Source of the DNA: Channallabes apus
Taxonomy: Eukaryota; Chordata; Actinopteri; Siluriformes; Clariidae
Direction of reading: 5' to 3'
Assembly: GCA_030522415.1 (NCBI GenBank)
Contig: CM060107.1
Location: forward strand, 27,866,571 to 27,930,570
DNA: 64,000 nt
Shown: one piece after another, positions 23,701-30,212 of the stretch
How the letters are laid out: each line of letters opens with the position of its first letter
How positions within the stretch are numbered: position 1 is the stretch's first letter
Notes under the pieces: model-generated
What the model was told of the DNA's origin: nothing
Database searches by the model: none
The model's input: only the letters and a program-made list of their open reading frames with translations
Made by a program: the position numbers and the translations under genes

Positions 23701-23813
23701 TTGTGTACACGAGTCGAGACGGATCCATCTATCGGCGTTATGGATTCATGCACAAGCCTGAGGATGAGGAGGTGGATGAAACCAATGAGAGCACACTGCT
23801 TAACCGAGCATAA
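427..23813 (+). CDS. pcsk5: PCSK5-like proprotein convertase, long membrane-anchored form (C-terminal half, 14 exons)
   Basis: The exons listed separately below join in one frame (2 nt of a split codon plus 848 codons including TAA at 23811-23813). The 847 visible residues are 14 furin-like modules (pattern CxxCxxxCxxC), then one transmembrane helix (centre AALILAIVLALVIFAVA), a basic stop-transfer (RAKKK) and a cytoplasmic tail with two acidic clusters around DDADVVYTSRDGSIYRR and EDEEVDE. Known family: PC5/6B carries a long cysteine-rich array, a membrane anchor and an acidic sorting tail, and cleaves precursors at basic sites in the late secretory pathway. PACE4 and furin lack this combination. 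The subtilisin and P domains are outside the window, so protease activity is inferred from family membership. Most introns are phase 1, typical of modules spread by exon duplication; three exceptions split modules. Introns are heavily loaded with transposons, but every junction examined keeps the reading frame. FRAS1-type proteins also carry furin modules but do not end in this anchor and tail. Confidence 0.88.
676..718 (+). CDS. pcsk5: Convertase exon B
   Basis: A 43-nt exon after ATCAG with a GTGAGT donor. It finishes the first module (ESCNSCTDGYL). It is too short to stand as an ORF and was recognised from cysteine spacing and matching splice phases. Confidence 0.75.
719..2196. other. Convertase intron B-C
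   Basis: A 1.48-kb intron. Apart from a short TTTA-rich run near 2017-2042 I recognise no repeat family and no coding signal. Open frames at 1156-1455 (-) and 1485-1739 (+) show no family features. Confidence 0.55.
2197..2342 (+). CDS. pcsk5: Convertase exon C
   Basis: GTGTAG acceptor, GTGCGT donor. It carries the end of one spacer and the second visible furin module (CSSCPEICLDC, then CLTCQPGHFL). Entry phase 2 joins the TT left by exon B to make Leu; exit phase 1. Confidence 0.85.
2848..3042 (+). CDS. pcsk5: Convertase exon D
   Basis: TTTCAG acceptor, GTAAGT donor, phase 1 to 1. It contains a complete furin module (CQACHASCLTCHGPGPRDC) flanked by VNECPQ and SCSEGQYFD, the usual ECP...F repeat spacer. 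Confidence 0.9.
3487..3744 (-). mobile_element. Mermaid-like fish SINE, truncated
   Basis: It matches the reverse complement of the fuller copy at 32919-33305: the CTTCTATACCGCTTTATCC tail end, the CCAATCCATCGCAGGGCAC block and the GGACTGTGGGAGGAAAC block occur in the same order. The tRNA-like head is missing. The name Mermaid-like is from memory and tentative. Confidence 0.65.
3934..4020 (+). CDS. pcsk5: Convertase exon E
   Basis: An 87-nt exon encoding one furin module (CHYCDVACRTC, then NCNTCAT). Only the acceptor after TATCTTGAG keeps the frame. The nearby GGCAG would shift it and destroy the cysteine pattern. Donor GTACTG; phase 1 to 1. Confidence 0.8.
4082..4291 (+). repeat. Left terminal inverted repeat of intact Tc1
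   Basis: Inverted partner of 5475-5684. Both ends carry the outer CAGTGGCTTGC and an inner GTAATTATTCAGCC boundary. Confidence 0.9.
4448..5467 (+). CDS. Tc1-family transposase, full length
   Basis: A 339-residue protein of normal length for fish Tc1 transposases. The N-terminal paired-like helix-turn-helix region spans about residues 1-110 and includes a GRPPK AT-hook-like linker near 58-62. Catalytic residues are D152 (LWSDETKMELFG), D243 (FQQDNDPKHKA) and E278 (SPDLNPIENLW), giving 34 residues between D243 and E278, the DD34E signature. The C-terminus ends in the usual AAKGGSTKY. The start ATG at 4448 follows the left repeat by about 155 bp and gives the complete HTH. No stop or frameshift is visible. 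Inference: it could still encode an active enzyme. Confidence 0.95.
   Translation: MKSKEHTRQVRDKVIEKFKAGLGYKKIPKAFNIPRSTVQAIIQKWKEYGTTVNLPRQGRPPKLIGRTRRALIRNAAKRPMVTLYELQRSTAPVGESVHRTTISCALHKVGLYGRVARRKQLLTENHKKSRLQFATSHVGDTANMWKKVLWSDETKMELFGQNTKRYVWRKPNTAHHSEHTIPTVKYGGGSIMLWGCFSSAGTGKLVRVDGKMDGAKYRAILEENLLESAKDLRLGRRFTFQQDNDPKHKARATMEWFKTKHIHVLEWSSQSPDLNPIENLWQDLKTAVHKLCPSNLTELELFCKEEWARISVSRCAKLVETYPKRLAAVIAAKGGSTKY
5475..5684 (-). repeat. Right terminal inverted repeat of intact Tc1
   Basis: Reverse complement of the left repeat with a few substitutions; it ends GCAAGCCACTG before TA. Confidence 0.9.
5785..5983 (+). CDS. pcsk5: Convertase exon F
   Basis: GTGTAG acceptor, GTGAGT donor. 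It encodes VCVRHCPSGFYG and a furin module (CERCSTNCETC, DECLSCQSG). Exit phase is 2, unlike most exons of this array. Confidence 0.88.
5984..6424. other. Convertase intron F-G
   Basis: AT-rich intron with an ATAATTATAAT-rich stretch near 6349-6380. No repeat family recognised. Confidence 0.5.
6425..6648 (+). CDS. pcsk5: Convertase exon G
   Basis: TTGCACAG acceptor, GTGAGT donor. Two furin modules lie in one exon (CEPCDDICLTC and CRRCSLHCDSC). The entry nucleotide completes Asn with the AA left by exon F. Confidence 0.88.
6976..7218 (+). CDS. pcsk5: Convertase exon H
   Basis: TTTCACAG acceptor, GTAAAT donor; phase 1 to 1. It encodes a furin module (CVQCHESCATC) followed by SEECPAGTYY, and ends within the first cysteines of the next module. 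Confidence 0.88.
7261..7440. mobile_element. Fossil Tc1-like end (TGATCAGCCATAACATT family)
   Basis: It starts TGATCAGCCATAACATTCAA and runs through CTGGCACCAAGACACTAGC, both of which recur in the decayed copies at 23924-24390, 35562-35720 and 39227-39800. Only the left portion is present. Confidence 0.6.
7715..8891. mobile_element. Long fold-back element with TA target site (Tigger/mariner-like ends)
   Basis: The ends read CAGTGGAACCTCGGATTAC and, inverted, GTAATCCGAAGTTCCACTG, flanked by TA at 7713-7714 and 8892-8893. The interior is a near-complete palindrome. The arm at about 8047-8194 (AACGGAGAGACCG through GCTCCTCACCTTTGAATCG) is repeated inverted at about 8505-8655. The apex near 8280-8420 is rich in CA and CG. 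(GT)n and (CA)n tracts sit symmetrically in the arms, the longest at about 8656-8710. No transposase frame survives, so it is non-autonomous. Confidence 0.8.
8894..9839. other. Intron H-I, unassigned portion
   Basis: AT-rich sequence with short open frames that show no family features. No repeat family recognised. Confidence 0.45.
9840..10177 (+). mobile_element. Fossil Tc1-like right half (ends GATCAGTGTA)
   Basis: It reads ATTGTGATGGATAGACAACTGG near 9842 and CCAGACCATAATCCGATCGAAC near 10037 (a decayed SPDLNPIE region), and terminates CCTGATCAGTGTA. It is the same family as 23924-24390 in the opposite sense, with large internal deletions. The left limit is uncertain. Confidence 0.55.
10530..10775 (+). 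CDS. pcsk5: Convertase exon I
   Basis: TTTCTAG acceptor, GTGAGA donor; phase 1 to 1. It completes the module begun in exon H (ECHQTCALC) and encodes another (CQACHRYCQSCEGPSPTDC). Confidence 0.88.
10818..11967. mobile_element. Second, older element with Tigger-like ends
   Basis: The ends CAGGAAACCTTGGATTGCG and, inverted, GCAATCCAAGGTTTCACTC resemble those of 7715-8891 with substitutions and are flanked by TA. The interior differs: GGGTCATATATGACCC-type palindromic motifs near 11160 and 11550 and a TTAACCCTTTCC junction at about 11139 hint at a separate, possibly piggyBac-like, insertion inside. Confidence 0.6.
12151..12349 (+). CDS. pcsk5: Convertase exon J
   Basis: CTTCACAG acceptor, GTAATG donor. 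It encodes SSCMTECPVGTYS, a short acidic insert (EEAEDIELG) and a furin module (CMPCDHVCATCSG). Exit phase 2. Confidence 0.88.
12574..14024. mobile_element. Terminal-inverted-repeat element with GGGCCCGGTTTCT ends
   Basis: The left end GGGCCCGGTTTCTTGATAACG and right end TTCGAGAAACCGGACCC are inverted copies. CTTAAG-rich subterminal repeats follow at both sides (near 12640-12700 and 13905-14000). No transposase frame. The interior holds a nested MITE at 13120-13585. The superfamily is not assigned; a clear target duplication was not found. Confidence 0.6.
13120..13585. mobile_element. PIF/Harbinger-like MITE nested in the 12574-14024 element
   Basis: The ends ATACCCCTATCTCACC and, inverted, AATAGGGGTAT are flanked by TTA/TAA, consistent with the 3-bp TWA target of Harbinger elements. 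The end motif recurs internally near 13291, so two copies may be fused. GCG-rich, unlike the surroundings. Confidence 0.55.
14509..15010 (+). mobile_element. Fossil Tc1-like element (GCTCACTG...TTTAATAG end family)
   Basis: It shares the blocks GAGCTGACAGGAAGG near 14811, AACAATCACTCTA near 14841 and GAACAGAAATCTGAGGC near 14929 with fossils at 36440-36690 and, inverted, 56022-56446. There are many indels and no usable frame. Confidence 0.55.
15011..15555. other. Intron J-K, unassigned portion
   Basis: AT-rich intron DNA between two repeats. No family recognised. Confidence 0.45.
15556..15995 (-). mobile_element. tRNA-derived SINE, about 440 bp
   Basis: Read on the minus strand it begins GAATGGCGCAGTGGTAAAG (A-box-like) and contains GGTTCAAACCCCGGGTGATG (B-box), giving a tRNA-like head at 15930-15990. 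A long GC-rich body and a T-rich plus-strand edge (a poly-A-like tail in reverse) near 15540 follow. Confidence 0.7.
16164..16424 (-). mobile_element. Mermaid-like SINE, nearly complete 5' part
   Basis: Same blocks as 32919-33305 in reverse, including the B-box complement GGAATCGAACCC near 16388 and the ATACCGCTTTATCC tail end. It lies inside the 16127-18391 element. Confidence 0.7.
16562..17941 (-). mobile_element. Internally deleted Tc1-like transposon, copy 1
   Basis: 1380 bp between TA dinucleotides (16560-16561 and 17942-17943). The roughly 200-bp inverted repeats begin CAGGTCCTTCTCAAAAAATT and carry an inner repeat of CTCAAAAAATTAGCATAT, the IR/DR layout. It shares its internal deletion with copy 2 at 25149-26524. 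Confidence 0.92.
16762..17614 (-). pseudogene. Defective Tc1 transposase, copy 1
   Basis: The frame from 17614 starts MGKTADLTAVQKAIIDTLKQ and reads the HTH with GRKKCGRKR to VYRRVQEMGYRLQ, then enters a junction with out-of-frame sequence. A second frame (17313-16762) resumes at FCMSFGNQGARVWRK, carries the second Asp (FQHDLAPAHSAKTTG) and the Glu motif (SPDLNPIENLW), and then loses the normal C-terminus after RKLRD. The segment that should hold the first catalytic Asp is deleted. Not functional. Confidence 0.9.
18529..18734 (+). CDS. pcsk5: Convertase exon K
   Basis: TTTCCAG acceptor, GTACAA donor. Two furin modules (CEKCHVSCEMCSGPGPDTC and CFQCHTSCKTC) flank VDSCPSRFY. Entry phase 2 fits exon J across a 6.2-kb, repeat-filled intron. 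Confidence 0.9.
19243..19400 (+). mobile_element. Fossil Tc1-like left end
   Basis: CACTCAGTAACCATTTTAATAGGAACATCTG resembles the start of the 14509 fossil (GCTCACTGTCTGGTTTAATAG and onward). Only the terminal part is recognisable. Confidence 0.4.
19401..20084. other. Intron K-L, unassigned portion
   Basis: It contains a 175-residue open frame on the minus strand (19389-19916) without family features or low-complexity explanation. I see no support for it as a gene and no recognisable repeat. Confidence 0.4.
20085..20990. repeat. Unclassified interspersed or degenerate repeat rich in ACAGACTA
   Basis: About 900 bp with many imperfect copies of ACAGACTAG / AACAGACTA between 20270 and 20640. 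It ends with a CCTGACTGAGGAGCC..AGTGCCCTCTAGTGG segment that looks like the edge of an interspersed element. Edges and class are uncertain. Confidence 0.45.
21150..21410 (-). mobile_element. Fossil Tc1-like internal fragment
   Basis: The plus strand reads TTGAACAGTTGATATTGAGA and TCTGTAGCAGAGGTAGG, typical of the HTH-coding part of a fish Tc1 whose ends read CAGTCAAA..TTGGACACAC (compare 30768-31070). No frame survives. The family assignment is from memory. Confidence 0.5.
21590..21690 (+). CDS. pcsk5: Convertase exon L
   Basis: TTTGCAG acceptor, GTGCGT donor. It encodes SCLTCDWGSIFQEGVCYPRC, the second half of one module. Exit phase 0 is unique in the visible array. A (GT)n tract follows the donor within 15 bp (21705-21731). 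Confidence 0.82.
21705..21731. repeat. (GT)n microsatellite next to a splice donor
   Basis: About 13 GT units directly downstream of the exon L donor. Confidence 0.9.
21732..22282. other. Convertase intron L-M
   Basis: AT-rich intron with no recognisable repeat beyond the GT tract at its start. Confidence 0.5.
22283..22454 (+). CDS. pcsk5: Convertase exon M (last furin module)
   Basis: TTTAACAG acceptor, GTGTGC donor. The last module (CETCDQSCKHCSGPGPESC) is followed by a dense cysteine stretch (CVRCCQSD, NCCLCRSSS) just before the membrane region. Confidence 0.9.
23140..23325 (-). mobile_element. V-SINE (tRNA-derived), reverse orientation
   Basis: The minus strand reads GGGGTAGCTCAGTGGTTAAGG (A-box), GGTTCAAATCCCATGACC (B-box) and ends CGCTCTGGATAAGAGTGTCT. 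It is the same family as 30017-30212 and lies in the last intron of the convertase gene. Confidence 0.8.
23398..23813 (+). CDS. pcsk5: Convertase exon N: membrane anchor and cytoplasmic tail
   Basis: The terminal coding exon after TTCTTCAG. It encodes a short stalk, a hydrophobic segment of about 21 residues (AALPAALILAIVLALVIFAVA), a basic RAKKKLCWR stop-transfer, and a tail of about 80 residues with acidic clusters and a VVYTSRDGSIYRR motif that resembles the PC5/6B tail. Stop TAA at 23811-23813. A clear AATAAA was not seen nearby; ATTAAA occurs near 24474. Confidence 0.9.
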
Positions 23814-23923
23814 AGATTACCTGGTGAGGTAATTCACAGGATTGGCATTTAGATGGTTTCAAATTTAATATTGTAATTGTTTGCTTTTTATATAAAAAAA
23901 AGGAGGTAAGCATGCACCATATA

Positions 23924-24390
23924 CACTGATCAGATACAACATTAAAACCGTCCATTGTAGGTTTTTGGTTCCCCTTTTGACAAAAAAAGCAGCTCTGACC
24001 CCCTAAGGTAAATCTATACAAAATGTGTGCTGTGGTGTCTGGTATCAAGACATTAGCATAAGTAGGGCCTCCATGGATCAAACTTGTTTTTCAAGCACAC
24101 TCCATGGATGCTCGATTTTTTTTGCCCCATATGTGGCAAGCTTTGATAAACTACAGTAGGTGTTGTAATACCTTTCTATTGAGGCCAGCACTGATCTTAT
24201 CACAGTCTGCACTACAGTACAATAGCTTTTCTGTTGGATGGGACCAGACGGGGTGGCCTTTGGTCCCCACAGGCATAAAGGATCCTTGGGTGTGCCTGAT
24301 CCTGTTACCAGTTTACTGGTATTTAATTGATAATCAATGTTATTCAGATAGTGAGTTATTCAGTGGTGTTAGTGTTGTGGCTGATCAGTG
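23924..24390. mobile_element. Deleted Tc1-like element with GATCAG ends
   Basis: 467 bp between TA dinucleotides. The ends read CACTGATCAG and, inverted, CTGATCAGTG. The interior keeps GGCCTCCATGGATCAAACTTG and CTGTTGGATGGGACCAGACG blocks of the family seen at 7261, 39227 and elsewhere. It is probably within the 3' UTR or just downstream of the convertase gene. Confidence 0.7.
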
Positions 24391-24402
24391 TATGTTTTTT
24401 TT

Positions 24403-24660
24403 ATTGTAAAATATGTTTTTTTTGTAAGCAACATCTATAATGTACCTCTTTTGTATGTGAAATTGAAAGGTTAATTAAAAACCTTTGTAGAGTACAAAAA
24501 CTTAATTGTTTAAATTCTAAACCTCCTTTCTTCAGGAAATTATCTGCACAACTGAATTTTAATGAACAAAGGGAAAATATAAATTTTCTTCTAACAACCA
24601 TTCTGTCTTACTTGGAAAAACAAATTTCAGGATTATCAAGTCTTCCATCTAGTAAATATA
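24403..24660 (+). repeat. Diverged direct repeat, first copy
   Basis: It shares, in order, TTGTAAAATATGTTTT, GTAAGCAACA, TTTGTAGAGTA, ACTGAATTTTAATGAACAAA-like and TTTTCTTCTAACAAC with 24874-25148. The two copies flank the Sleeping Beauty-type left end at 24667. Confidence 0.65.
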
Positions 24661-24873
24661 GCAAAACAGTTTAAGTCTGAAGTTTACATACATTTTAGTT
24701 AAAGTCATCAAAGCTGAGTTTTAACCATTCCACAGATTTCATGTTAAACTATAGTTTTGCCAAGCCAGTAAGGACATCTACTTAATGCACGAAACAAAGA
24801 ATTTTCTCATCTATTGTTCACAGGTAGATTATTTCACTTTTTCTAGGGGGTAAGAAGTGTATGTACTTTCATT

Positions 24874-25148
24874 GTAAAATATGTTTTATGTAAGCAACAC
24901 CTATAATGTGCCTCATACCTCTTTTTATGTGCAAATGAGTGGTTTTAAAAACTTTTGTAGAGTATAAAAACTTACCAGCTTACACTAAATACCAGCTGTC
25001 AGTGAAATTCTAAACCTATCTCAAGGAACTACAAAACTTAATTTTAATGAACAAACAAAAATATTATTTGGACATCCAGCAAGACACCTTTAGGTGTTTT
25101 CTTCTAACAACTGGAATTGGAAAACAAATATCAGTTTCATCTAATATA
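24874..25148 (+). repeat. Diverged direct repeat, second copy
   Basis: Partner of 24403-24660. It ends at the TA used by the Tc1 insertion at 25149. Confidence 0.65.
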
Positions 25149-26524
25149 CAGGTCCTTCTCAAAAAATTAGCATATTGTGATAAAGTTCATTATTTTCTGT
25201 AATGTACTGATAAACATTAGACTTTCATATATTTTAGATTCATTACACACAACTGAAGTAGTTCAAGCCTTTTATTGTTTTAATATTGATGATTGTGGCA
25301 TACAGCTCATGAAAACCCAAAATCCCCATGTCAAAAAATTAGCATATTTCATCCGACCAATAAAAGAAAAGTGTTTTTAATACAAAAAAAGTCAACCTTC
25401 AAATAATTATGTTCAGTTATGCACTCAATACTTGGTCGGGAATCCTTTTGCAGATTCTTGTGTCTTGTGTCTCTCAACTTTCTCTTCACAATATCCCACA
25501 GATTCTCTATGGGGTTCAGGTCAGGAGAGTTGGCAGGCCAATTGAGCACAGTAATACCATGGTCAGTAAACCATTTACCAGTGGTTTTGGCACTGTGAGC
25601 AGGTGCCAGGTCGTGCTGAAAAATGAAATCTTCATCTCCATAAAGCTTTTCAGCAGATGGAAGCATGAAGTGTTCCAAAATCTCCTGATAGCTACAGTAG
25701 CTGCATTGACCCTGCCCTTGATAAAACACAGTGGACCAACACCAGCAGCTGACATGGCACCCCAGACCATCACTGACTGTGGGTACTTGACACTGGACTT
25801 CAGGCATTTTGGCATTTCCCTCTCCCCAGTCTTCCTCCAGACTCTGGCACCTTGATTTCCGAATGACATGCAAAATTTGCAACTTGTAGCCCATTTCCTG
25901 CACACGCCTGTACACGGTGGCTCTGGATGTTTCTACTCCAGACTCAGTCCACTGCTTCCGCAGGTCCCCCAAGGTCTGGAATCGGTCCTTCTCCACAATC
26001 TTCCTCAGGGCCCGGTCACCTCTTCTCGTTGTGCAGCGTTTTCTGCCACACTTTTTCCTTCCCACAGACTTCCCACTGAGGTGCCTTGATACAGCACTCT
26101 GGGAACAGCCTATTCATTCAGAAATTTCTTTCTGTGTCTTACCCTCTTGCTTGAGGGTGTCAATGATGGCCTTCTGGACAGCAGTCATGTCGGCAGTCTT
26201 ACCCATGATTGCGGTTTTGAGTAATGAACCAGGCTGGGAGTTTTTAAAAGCCTCAGGAATCTATTGCAGGTGTTTAGAGTTAATTAGTTGATACAGATGA
26301 TTAGGTTAATAGCTCCTTTTCATGATATGCAAATTTTTTTGAGATAGGGATTTTGGGTTTTCATGAGCTGTATGCCACAATCATCAATATTAAAACAATA
26401 AAAGGCTTGAACTACTTCAGTTGTGTGTAATGAATCTAAAATATATGAAAGTCTAATGTTTATCAGTACATTACAGAAAATAATGAACTTTATCACAATA
26501 TGCACATTTTTTGAGAAGGACCTG
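25149..26524 (-). mobile_element. Internally deleted Tc1-like transposon, copy 2
   Basis: 1376 bp, TA at 25147-25148 and 26525-26526. Same ends, orientation and internal deletion as 16562-17941, with few substitutions. It differs by a small ACAGT insertion near 25694 that changes the frame. Confidence 0.92.
25349..26205 (-). pseudogene. Defective Tc1 transposase, copy 2
   Basis: The longest frame (26065-25349) starts inside the HTH region at MGRKKCGRKR, crosses the same deletion junction as copy 1, reads a stretch of out-of-frame sequence (QSLEEDWGEGNAK), returns to the transposase frame at YQEILEHFMLPSAEKL, and retains the second Asp and Glu motifs. The first catalytic Asp region and the normal C-terminus are absent. 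Not functional. Confidence 0.88.
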
Positions 26525-26639
26525 TAGTTCATCAAACTAGGACTTCTACTTAATAAAACAAAAAAATTATTCCAACAATTGTTTACAAGTAGATTATTTC
26601 ACTTATAATTCACTGTATGGGTGAGAAGTACCTCTTTGT

Positions 26640-27460
26640 TTGACATTGTGGGAAAATCAAAAGAAATCTGCCAATACCTCAGAAAAATTGTCTTGTCTCC
26701 ACAAGTCTGTGTTATCCTTGGGAGCACTTTCCAAATTCCTGAAGGTATAATGTTCATCTGTACCAACAATCCTACACAAGTATAAACACAATCGGGCCAC
26801 ACAGCCGTCATAACGTTTAGGAAGGAGATGCGGTCTGTCTCATAGAGATACACACACTTTGGTACAAAAAAGTACAAATCAATCCCAGAACAACAGCAAA
26901 GGACCTTTAAATAAACTGGAGGAACTGGGTACAAAAGTGTATTCATCAACAGTAAATAAGATTGATATCAATATAACCAGAAAGGCTTCTTGGCAAGGAA
27001 GAAACCACTGCTCCGAAACTGCCAAAAAAGCCAGTTTGCAGCTTCACTTGGGGACAAGGCTCTTACTTTTTTGAGAAATGTCCTCTAGAATGATGAAATA
27101 AAAATGTAACTGTTTGATGCATTTCACATGGCAACATGAGGAAGGAAGATTATATGGATATATTGAAGCATCATATCATGATGAAGACATCGGTCAGGAA
27201 GTTCAATAATGTTGTGGTATTAGTGGCCCTGATCTGAATCCATTAGAAGATTTTTGCGCAGAACTGAAAAAGTATGTGTGTGTGTTTGTGAGAGAGAAGG
27301 CAAGCCTACAAGCCTACAAACTTGACTCCGTTACACCAAATCTGTCAGATGGAATGCAGTAAAATTCAATCAATTGTAAGAAGCTTTTGGAAGGCGACCT
27401 GAAATGTTTGACCCATGTTAAACAATTAAAAGGCAACGCTACCAAATACTACATAAGTGT
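26640..27460 (+). pseudogene. Sleeping Beauty-type transposase pseudogene
   Basis: The nucleotide sequence follows the family order: GGGAAAATCAAAAGAAATC start region, ACAGCAAAGGACC linker, CATGAGGAAGGAAGATTATA, then CCTGATCTGAATCCATTAGA for the Glu motif and CTACCAAATACTA for the C-terminus. Many frameshifts, and a deletion that removes the central catalytic part. Confidence 0.75.
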
Positions 27461-27671
27461 ATTTATCTGCATCTGACCCACTGTGAATATAATGAAAGCT
27501 GAAATAAATCTTCTCTCTACTATTATTTTGAAATTTTATATTCTCAGAATAAAGTAATGATCTAACGTAATGTTAACTACGTTAACCACGGATTACGTGT
27601 CAGGAATTTGTGAAAAACTTTCAGTTTAAATTGAACTACGTATATTGTATGTAAACTTCTGACTTCAACTA

Positions 27672-28639
27672 TAGAATGTTCTGTTGATCAAATGTTTTTT
27701 AGATAAAAAATGTCTCTTTAAGATCACGATACTTCACTGCTTTTTTTTTTTTTCTTTTCTTTTCTTTTGATAAACACAATTATATCTCCTTAAAGCACAC
27801 ATTAAGTTACTGTAACTTTGGGAGGCAACCCATTTAAAATTTGCATAAAGAATAATTATAATGCATTTTCATGGTTCATCATAAAAAATGAAGAATATGT
27901 TTAGGCCTAGGGAAGGAAGAAGGAAGAAGGAACATGAGAAGAAAAGAGATCAACAGAAACCAGCACAGAGACAGAATGTAACACATCTGGTTATTCTATT
28001 ATTCTGACTCCTAGGCAGTAACATCAGGTTTTATGAATTGAAAAAGTCTTGAAATAATATATAAAATTTATTTTTAAATGTATCTTTTATAATCTTTCAT
28101 ACAATTTTTCAGTTGTTACTGCCCACCAGTCAAGATCATGAAATAACTGACAATAAACCACATTCTCACTTCTTGTTTGCTTAAACATTCTCATTCTAAA
28201 AATATGGATTATTTTATAATACCTATTGTTTTATGTATTATAAAAATATGACTTGTTATTTTAGTATATTTTAAGGGTCACATTGAACACTTCGTAAGAA
28301 ACGTTCCTTTCTTTTTATTTTTTGTCTTTATACACATACAGTAAGTGAATTAAAGATTCCTATTTTTTTTGTGTGTCCTGTAAAACTAGCCTTATTCCTG
28401 TTGAAGAACAAACAGATTTCGCAATTCTAGACAAGCCACACCCATACTGTTTGTAGATTAACTAATGTGTTCCATCGAGTCCGCCCCTTGTGCTCTGTGA
28501 CTGGCCAGTCATCCGTTTTTACACACTTCCCCTATTTTAATGCTGCTTTCTTTCTGCAATGTCACATTCACTTTTTGAGTGTCATCTGCTGGTTTCCTGA
28601 GTTGAATGTATTGACTTCTGATATGTACTGAAATTTCAG
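27672..28639. other. Intergenic and upstream region of gcnt3
   Basis: AT-rich, with a T/C-rich run at about 27740-27770. ATTTCAG at 28633-28639 is a likely splice acceptor 8 bp before the gcnt3 ATG, so one or more 5' untranslated exons probably lie in or before this region. No promoter motif could be defended. Confidence 0.5.
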
Positions 28640-28646
28640 CTAAGAA

Positions 28647-29945
28647 ATGGCTTTTGTGAAAAAAGGGTTTTTGAGATATCTCTCTCTTCTCTTTTTAAGT
28701 TTTTCACTTATTTTCTTTATAATGAATTCTACAAGAAAAGACTGTTTACAGGGGACGCGATTGGACATGAAGCACCTGATCAAGAACGATGTTGGAGAGC
28801 TGCAAGCTTGTTCAGCCATTATCCAAGGCGACATGGATGGAGTTGACAGTAAAGACTTTGGCAGACTCGTTGCTGAGAGGAAAAAAACTTCTCTTTTGCC
28901 TGAGTCCTTTTACCTAAATGCCACGAAAGACTGCCAAGCTTTTGTCAGAGACAGAGGGTTTTTAACAATTCCTCTGAGCAAAGAGGAAACAGACTTTCCA
29001 ATTGCTTACTCCATGGTTATTCATGAGAAGATTGAGATGTTTGAGAGGCTTCTGCGTGCTATTTACACTCCTCAGAATGTCTACTGTGTACATGTGGACC
29101 AGAAGACGCCTAAAATCTTCTCCGAGGCTGTAAGGGCTATTGTGTCTTGTTTGCCCAATGTATTTGTGGCCAGTAAGTTAGAGAATGTCGTCTATGCCTC
29201 CTGGTCACGAGTTCAAGCAGACATCAACTGCATGGAGGAGCTTCTCAAGTCTTCTGTCAGATGGAGGTATCTGCTTAACACATGCGGGGCAGATTTTCCC
29301 TTGAAAACCAATATAGAAATGGTTCGTTCTTTGAAAAATCTCAATGGAAAGAATAGTATGGAGTCTGAAGTCACAGTCGCGTACAAAAGAGCCCGCTGGG
29401 AATACCATCATAATGTAACAACCACTGTGACTCGAACAAACATTAAGAAGACCCCACCACCCATCAGCACCCCTATGTACTCTGGGAATGCGTACTTCAT
29501 CGTTACTAGAGCGTTTGTAGAATATATCTTTAACATTCCTGAGATCCAGAACTTTATGGAATGGGAGAAGGACACATACAGTCCAGATGAGCACATGTGG
29601 GCAACACTCCAGAGGATGCCTTCAGTGCCTGGCTCCAACCCACCCAATGGAAAGTATGATGAGTCGGACATGCTTGCAGTCGCCAGGTTGGTCAAGTGGA
29701 GTTATCTTGAGGGAAACATAAAAAATGGAGCACCATATCCACCATGCACTGGGACACATAGACATGCTGTGTGTGTTTATGGAGCAGGGGACCTCAACTG
29801 GATTTTAAAGCAGAAACATTTTCTTGCTAACAAATTTGACCCAGCAGTGGATGATATTGCTATAAAATGCATGGAGTCTTTTTTACGGTACAAAGCAATT
29901 TATGGTCAGTCTTTACAAACTATTGATAAAACTAATTTAGTTTAA
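28647..29945 (+). CDS. gcnt3: Core-2 beta-1,6-N-acetylglucosaminyltransferase, GCNT3-like
   Basis: Single coding exon, 432 residues (GCNT family about 428-438). Type II Golgi enzyme: short cytosolic N-terminus, hydrophobic anchor at about residues 9-26, then a GT14 domain. It adds GlcNAc in beta-1,6 linkage to the GalNAc of core 1 (and, for GCNT3, core 3) O-glycans on mucins. Nine cysteines (55, 96, 147, 168, 195, 213, 367, 376, 408) match the spacing of the nine conserved family cysteines. The catalytic Glu is E315 in YSPDEHMW. N-glycosylation sequons are at N27, N91 and N256. GCNT3 is preferred over GCNT1 because of [25 protein letters not shown] and the C-terminal RYKAIYG. The start ATG has a purine at -3 and G at +4 and lies just after a probable acceptor. 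Confidence 0.93.
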   Translation: MAFVKKGFLRYLSLLFLSFSLIFFIMNSTRKDCLQGTRLDMKHLIKNDVGELQACSAIIQGDMDGVDSKDFGRLVAERKKTSLLPESFYLNATKDCQAFVRDRGFLTIPLSKEETDFPIAYSMVIHEKIEMFERLLRAIYTPQNVYCVHVDQKTPKIFSEAVRAIVSCLPNVFVASKLENVVYASWSRVQADINCMEELLKSSVRWRYLLNTCGADFPLKTNIEMVRSLKNLNGKNSMESEVTVAYKRARWEYHHNVTTTVTRTNIKKTPPPISTPMYSGNAYFIVTRAFVEYIFNIPEIQNFMEWEKDTYSPDEHMWATLQRMPSVPGSNPPNGKYDESDMLAVARLVKWSYLEGNIKNGAPYPPCTGTHRHAVCVYGAGDLNWILKQKHFLANKFDPAVDDIAIKCMESFLRYKAIYGQSLQTIDKTNLV

Positions 29946-30016
29946 TAATACTACTACCTGTTTATAGAATAGTACCACTTGTGTACATTTTTATATGCTT
30001 ATGTTAATGTAGTTAA

Positions 30017-30212
30017 CCCCGGGGCCAGGGGTAGCTCAGTGGTTAAGGCGTTGGATTACGGTTCGGAAGATCCCAGGTTCAAACCCCACAACCACCAAGT
30101 TGCCACTGTTGGGCCCTTGAGCAAGGCCCATAACCCTAAACTGCTCAGATGTATAATGAGATAAAAATGTAAGTCGCTCTGGATAAGAGCGTCTGCCAAA
30201 TGCCTAAATGTA
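30017..30212 (+). mobile_element. V-SINE with 11-bp target duplication in gcnt3 3' region
   Basis: tRNA-like head (GGGTAGCTCAGTGGTTAAGG and GGTTCAAACCCC), then the V-SINE end GTAAGTCGCTCTGGATAAG. Flanked by perfect AATGTAGTTAA copies at 30006-30016 and 30213-30223. Confidence 0.92.

Larger units (their letters stand above)
24667..27671 (+). mobile_element. Sleeping Beauty-type Tc1 fossil, interrupted
   Basis: The left end CAGTTTAAGTCTGAAGTTTAC and right end GTAAACTTCTGACTTCAACT (27651-27670) are the salmonid-type Tc1 termini. A second left-end inner block (AACAATTGTTTACAAGTAGA) occurs at 26574. The body is interrupted by one copy of the 270-bp direct repeat and by a complete deleted Tc1 (25149-26524). 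Transposase remnants occupy 26640-27460. Confidence 0.75.

Noticed and set aside
427..23813. FRAS1 or another furin-repeat matrix protein instead of a PCSK5-type convertase
   Set aside because: The array ends directly in a transmembrane helix and an acidic PC5/6B-like tail, with no CSPG or Calx-beta repeats.
28647..29945. GCNT1 or GCNT4 as the identity of the glycosyltransferase
   Set aside because: Residues such as [19 protein letters not shown] and RYKAIYG fit GCNT3 better, and the neighbour is bnip2.
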